Assembly: GCF_019973735.1 (NCBI RefSeq)
Contig: NZ_AP024463.1
Span: forward strand, 1,302,001 to 1,366,000
DNA from: Arachnia rubra
GTDB lineage: Bacteria; Actinomycetota; Actinomycetes; Propionibacteriales; Propionibacteriaceae
Reading direction: 5' to 3'
DNA length: 64,000 nt
The position numbers and the translations under genes are program-made. This document shows positions 63,021 through 64,000 of the stretch, one piece after another. The notes under the pieces were generated by a model. It saw nothing but the letters and a program-made list of their open reading frames with translations, had not been told where the DNA came from and ran no database searches. Position 1 is the stretch's first letter; every line of letters starts with the position of its first letter.

Positions 63021-64000
63021 TCAACGCTCCGGGGTCTCATCCACAGGCTCCCACAGCGGCTGAAGCAGGGGAGCCCCGGGCAGGGAGAGCGCCTCTGACG
63101 GGGCCGCGTCGTCCTGCGCTGGTTGCCCCGCCGGTACCAGCGCCTGCGCGAGCTTTTCAAGGGTCGCTGCGCGCGGCGAGGTGTGAGGCCAGGCCAGGGC
63201 GATGTCCCGGCTGGGTGCGGGAGGGTCGATCCGGCGCAGGGCCAGGTCGTGAGACGAAGGGACGGGGGGTAGGACCGTCATGGCCGGGAGCAGCGTGATG
63301 CCACCGCCTGAGGCGATCATGTGCCGCATGGACTCTAGGCTGGTGGCGCGGTAGTCTTGCCTCAGGCAGACCCCATGCTCGTCCGCCCACCGCTGCACCT
63401 GCCCGCCCAGGCAGTGCCCCTCGTCTAGGACCAGCAGCTCGTGTTCCGCGACGCGGGCCGGCGGGATGCAAGACGCCTCGCCTGGGCCGGCCCCGGTGAC
63501 AGCGGCCAGGGGATGTCCTGCGGGCGCCGCCAGGACGAACTCCTCACGGAACAGGGGACGCGTCTCCAGGCGCGGGTCAGTGACGGGCATGGCGATGAGG
63601 ACCGCATCCAGCTGGCCAGCCTGCAGCATCGTAACCAGCAGCTGGGTCTTCTCCTCGGTGAGCAGCAGCTGGAGATCCGGGAGGTGCCGCCGGACCTGCG
63701 GGAGGATATACGGCAACAGATAGGGGCCCAGGGTGGGGAAGACACCCAGCCGCAGCTCTGTCAGTGTGCCCGTTGCCTCCTGGGCGATCACGTGGATCGC
63801 TTCGGCGCTGGCCAGGGTCTTGCGCGCCTGCTCAGCCACCCGCTGCCCGACCGGGGTCAGCACGAGAGGCGAGGAGATACGGTCGACCAGGATGACGCCG
63901 AGCTCTTCTTCGAGTTTGCGGATCTGTACGGACAGGGTCGGCTGCGAGACCCCGCAGGCGGCGGCCGCTGCGCGGAAACTCCGCTGCCCGGCCACCGCCA
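63021..64000 (-). CDS. oxyR: LysR-family regulator OxyR, N-terminus cut by window edge
   Basis: At least 325 residues are visible; the first codons lie beyond the right edge. The helix-turn-helix RSFRAAAAACGVSQPTLSVQIRKLEEELG is followed by a LysR effector domain. The peroxide-sensing signature is present: DEGHCLGGQVQRWADEHGVCLRQ carries two cysteines separated like OxyR C199 and C208, then DYRATSLESMRHMIASGGGITLLPAM, strongly OxyR-like. It should activate catalase and peroxiredoxin genes under H2O2. The C-terminus (about the last 30 residues) is longer and Pro/Ala-rich. A GTG internal to the frame at 63993-63995 should not be taken as the start. Confidence 0.9.
   Translation of the reverse strand, partial: AVAGQRSFRAAAAACGVSQPTLSVQIRKLEEELGVILVDRISSPLVLTPVGQRVAEQARKTLASAEAIHVIAQEATGTLTELRLGVFPTLGPYLLPYILPQVRRHLPDLQLLLTEEKTQLLVTMLQAGQLDAVLIAMPVTDPRLETRPLFREEFVLAAPAGHPLAAVTGAGPGEASCIPPARVAEHELLVLDEGHCLGGQVQRWADEHGVCLRQDYRATSLESMRHMIASGGGITLLPAMTVLPPVPSSHDLALRRIDPPAPSRDIALAWPHTSPRAATLEKLAQALVPAGQPAQDDAAPSEALSLPGAPLLQPLWEPVDETPER

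Overview
This is a GC-rich bacterial chromosome segment from an actinobacterium, most likely a member of the Propionibacteriaceae. The evidence is an actinobacterial dcw (division and cell wall) cluster with sepF, a yggT-family gene and divIVA downstream of ftsZ, an ANTAR-type PdtaR regulator, a class F sortase, a mycothiol-dependent-type (MDMPI/DinB) protein, frequent GTG/TTG starts, and several promoters of the TANNNT-N6-RTG layout that predict leaderless mRNAs. The species assignment is inference; I could not run a search.

Layout. 1-4.8 kb: an envelope locus (N-terminal fragment of a probable DUF2342-type metalloprotease, a Lon-like PDZ protease, a small conserved protein, a UPF0182 membrane protein). 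4.8-12.3 kb, minus strand: two M16 peptidase-like subunits, a DUF3040 protein, and a MoxR / DUF58 / transglutaminase operon. 12.36-31.6 kb, plus strand: a MraZ-box array, mraZ, a structured leader, then rsmH-ftsL-ftsI-murE-murF-mraY-murD-ftsW-murG-murC-ftsQ-ftsZ-sepF-yggT-divIVA, followed by a DksA/TraR-type zinc finger gene, lspA and an rluD-like gene. This block carries peptidoglycan precursor synthesis from UDP-MurNAc to lipid II, plus the septal and polar-growth machinery. 31.6-39.7 kb: pyk, tRNA-Leu(CAA), pdtaR, a thioesterase, polA, a sortase and rpsA. 39.7-44.3 kb, minus strand: a gcvTHP glycine-cleavage operon behind a tandem glycine riboswitch. 44.3-51.8 kb: an ABM-domain protein, coaE, uvrB, an LppU-like membrane protein, an MDMPI-family protein and uvrA. 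51.8-55.5 kb: a NarL-type two-component system divergent from a three-gene ABC exporter. 55.6-57.0 kb: a DUF4143-type ATPase of visibly lower GC, preceded by a 22-bp tandem repeat array. 57.0-64.0 kb: a MarR regulator with a large FAD/Fe-S oxidoreductase, an acyl-CoA synthetase with a double-hotdog thioesterase, and a truncated OxyR-type regulator.

Most notable observation. Five conserved genes (UPF0182, ftsL, ftsI, rpsA and the NarL-type response regulator) each have their frame broken once, always by what looks like one surplus C on the coding strand, four times inside a C-run. Three of these genes are normally essential. Homopolymer miscalling is the simplest explanation; +1 translational recoding at CCC codons is the exciting alternative. 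Raw reads would decide. No CRISPR array, prophage, insertion sequence or secondary-metabolite cluster was seen.
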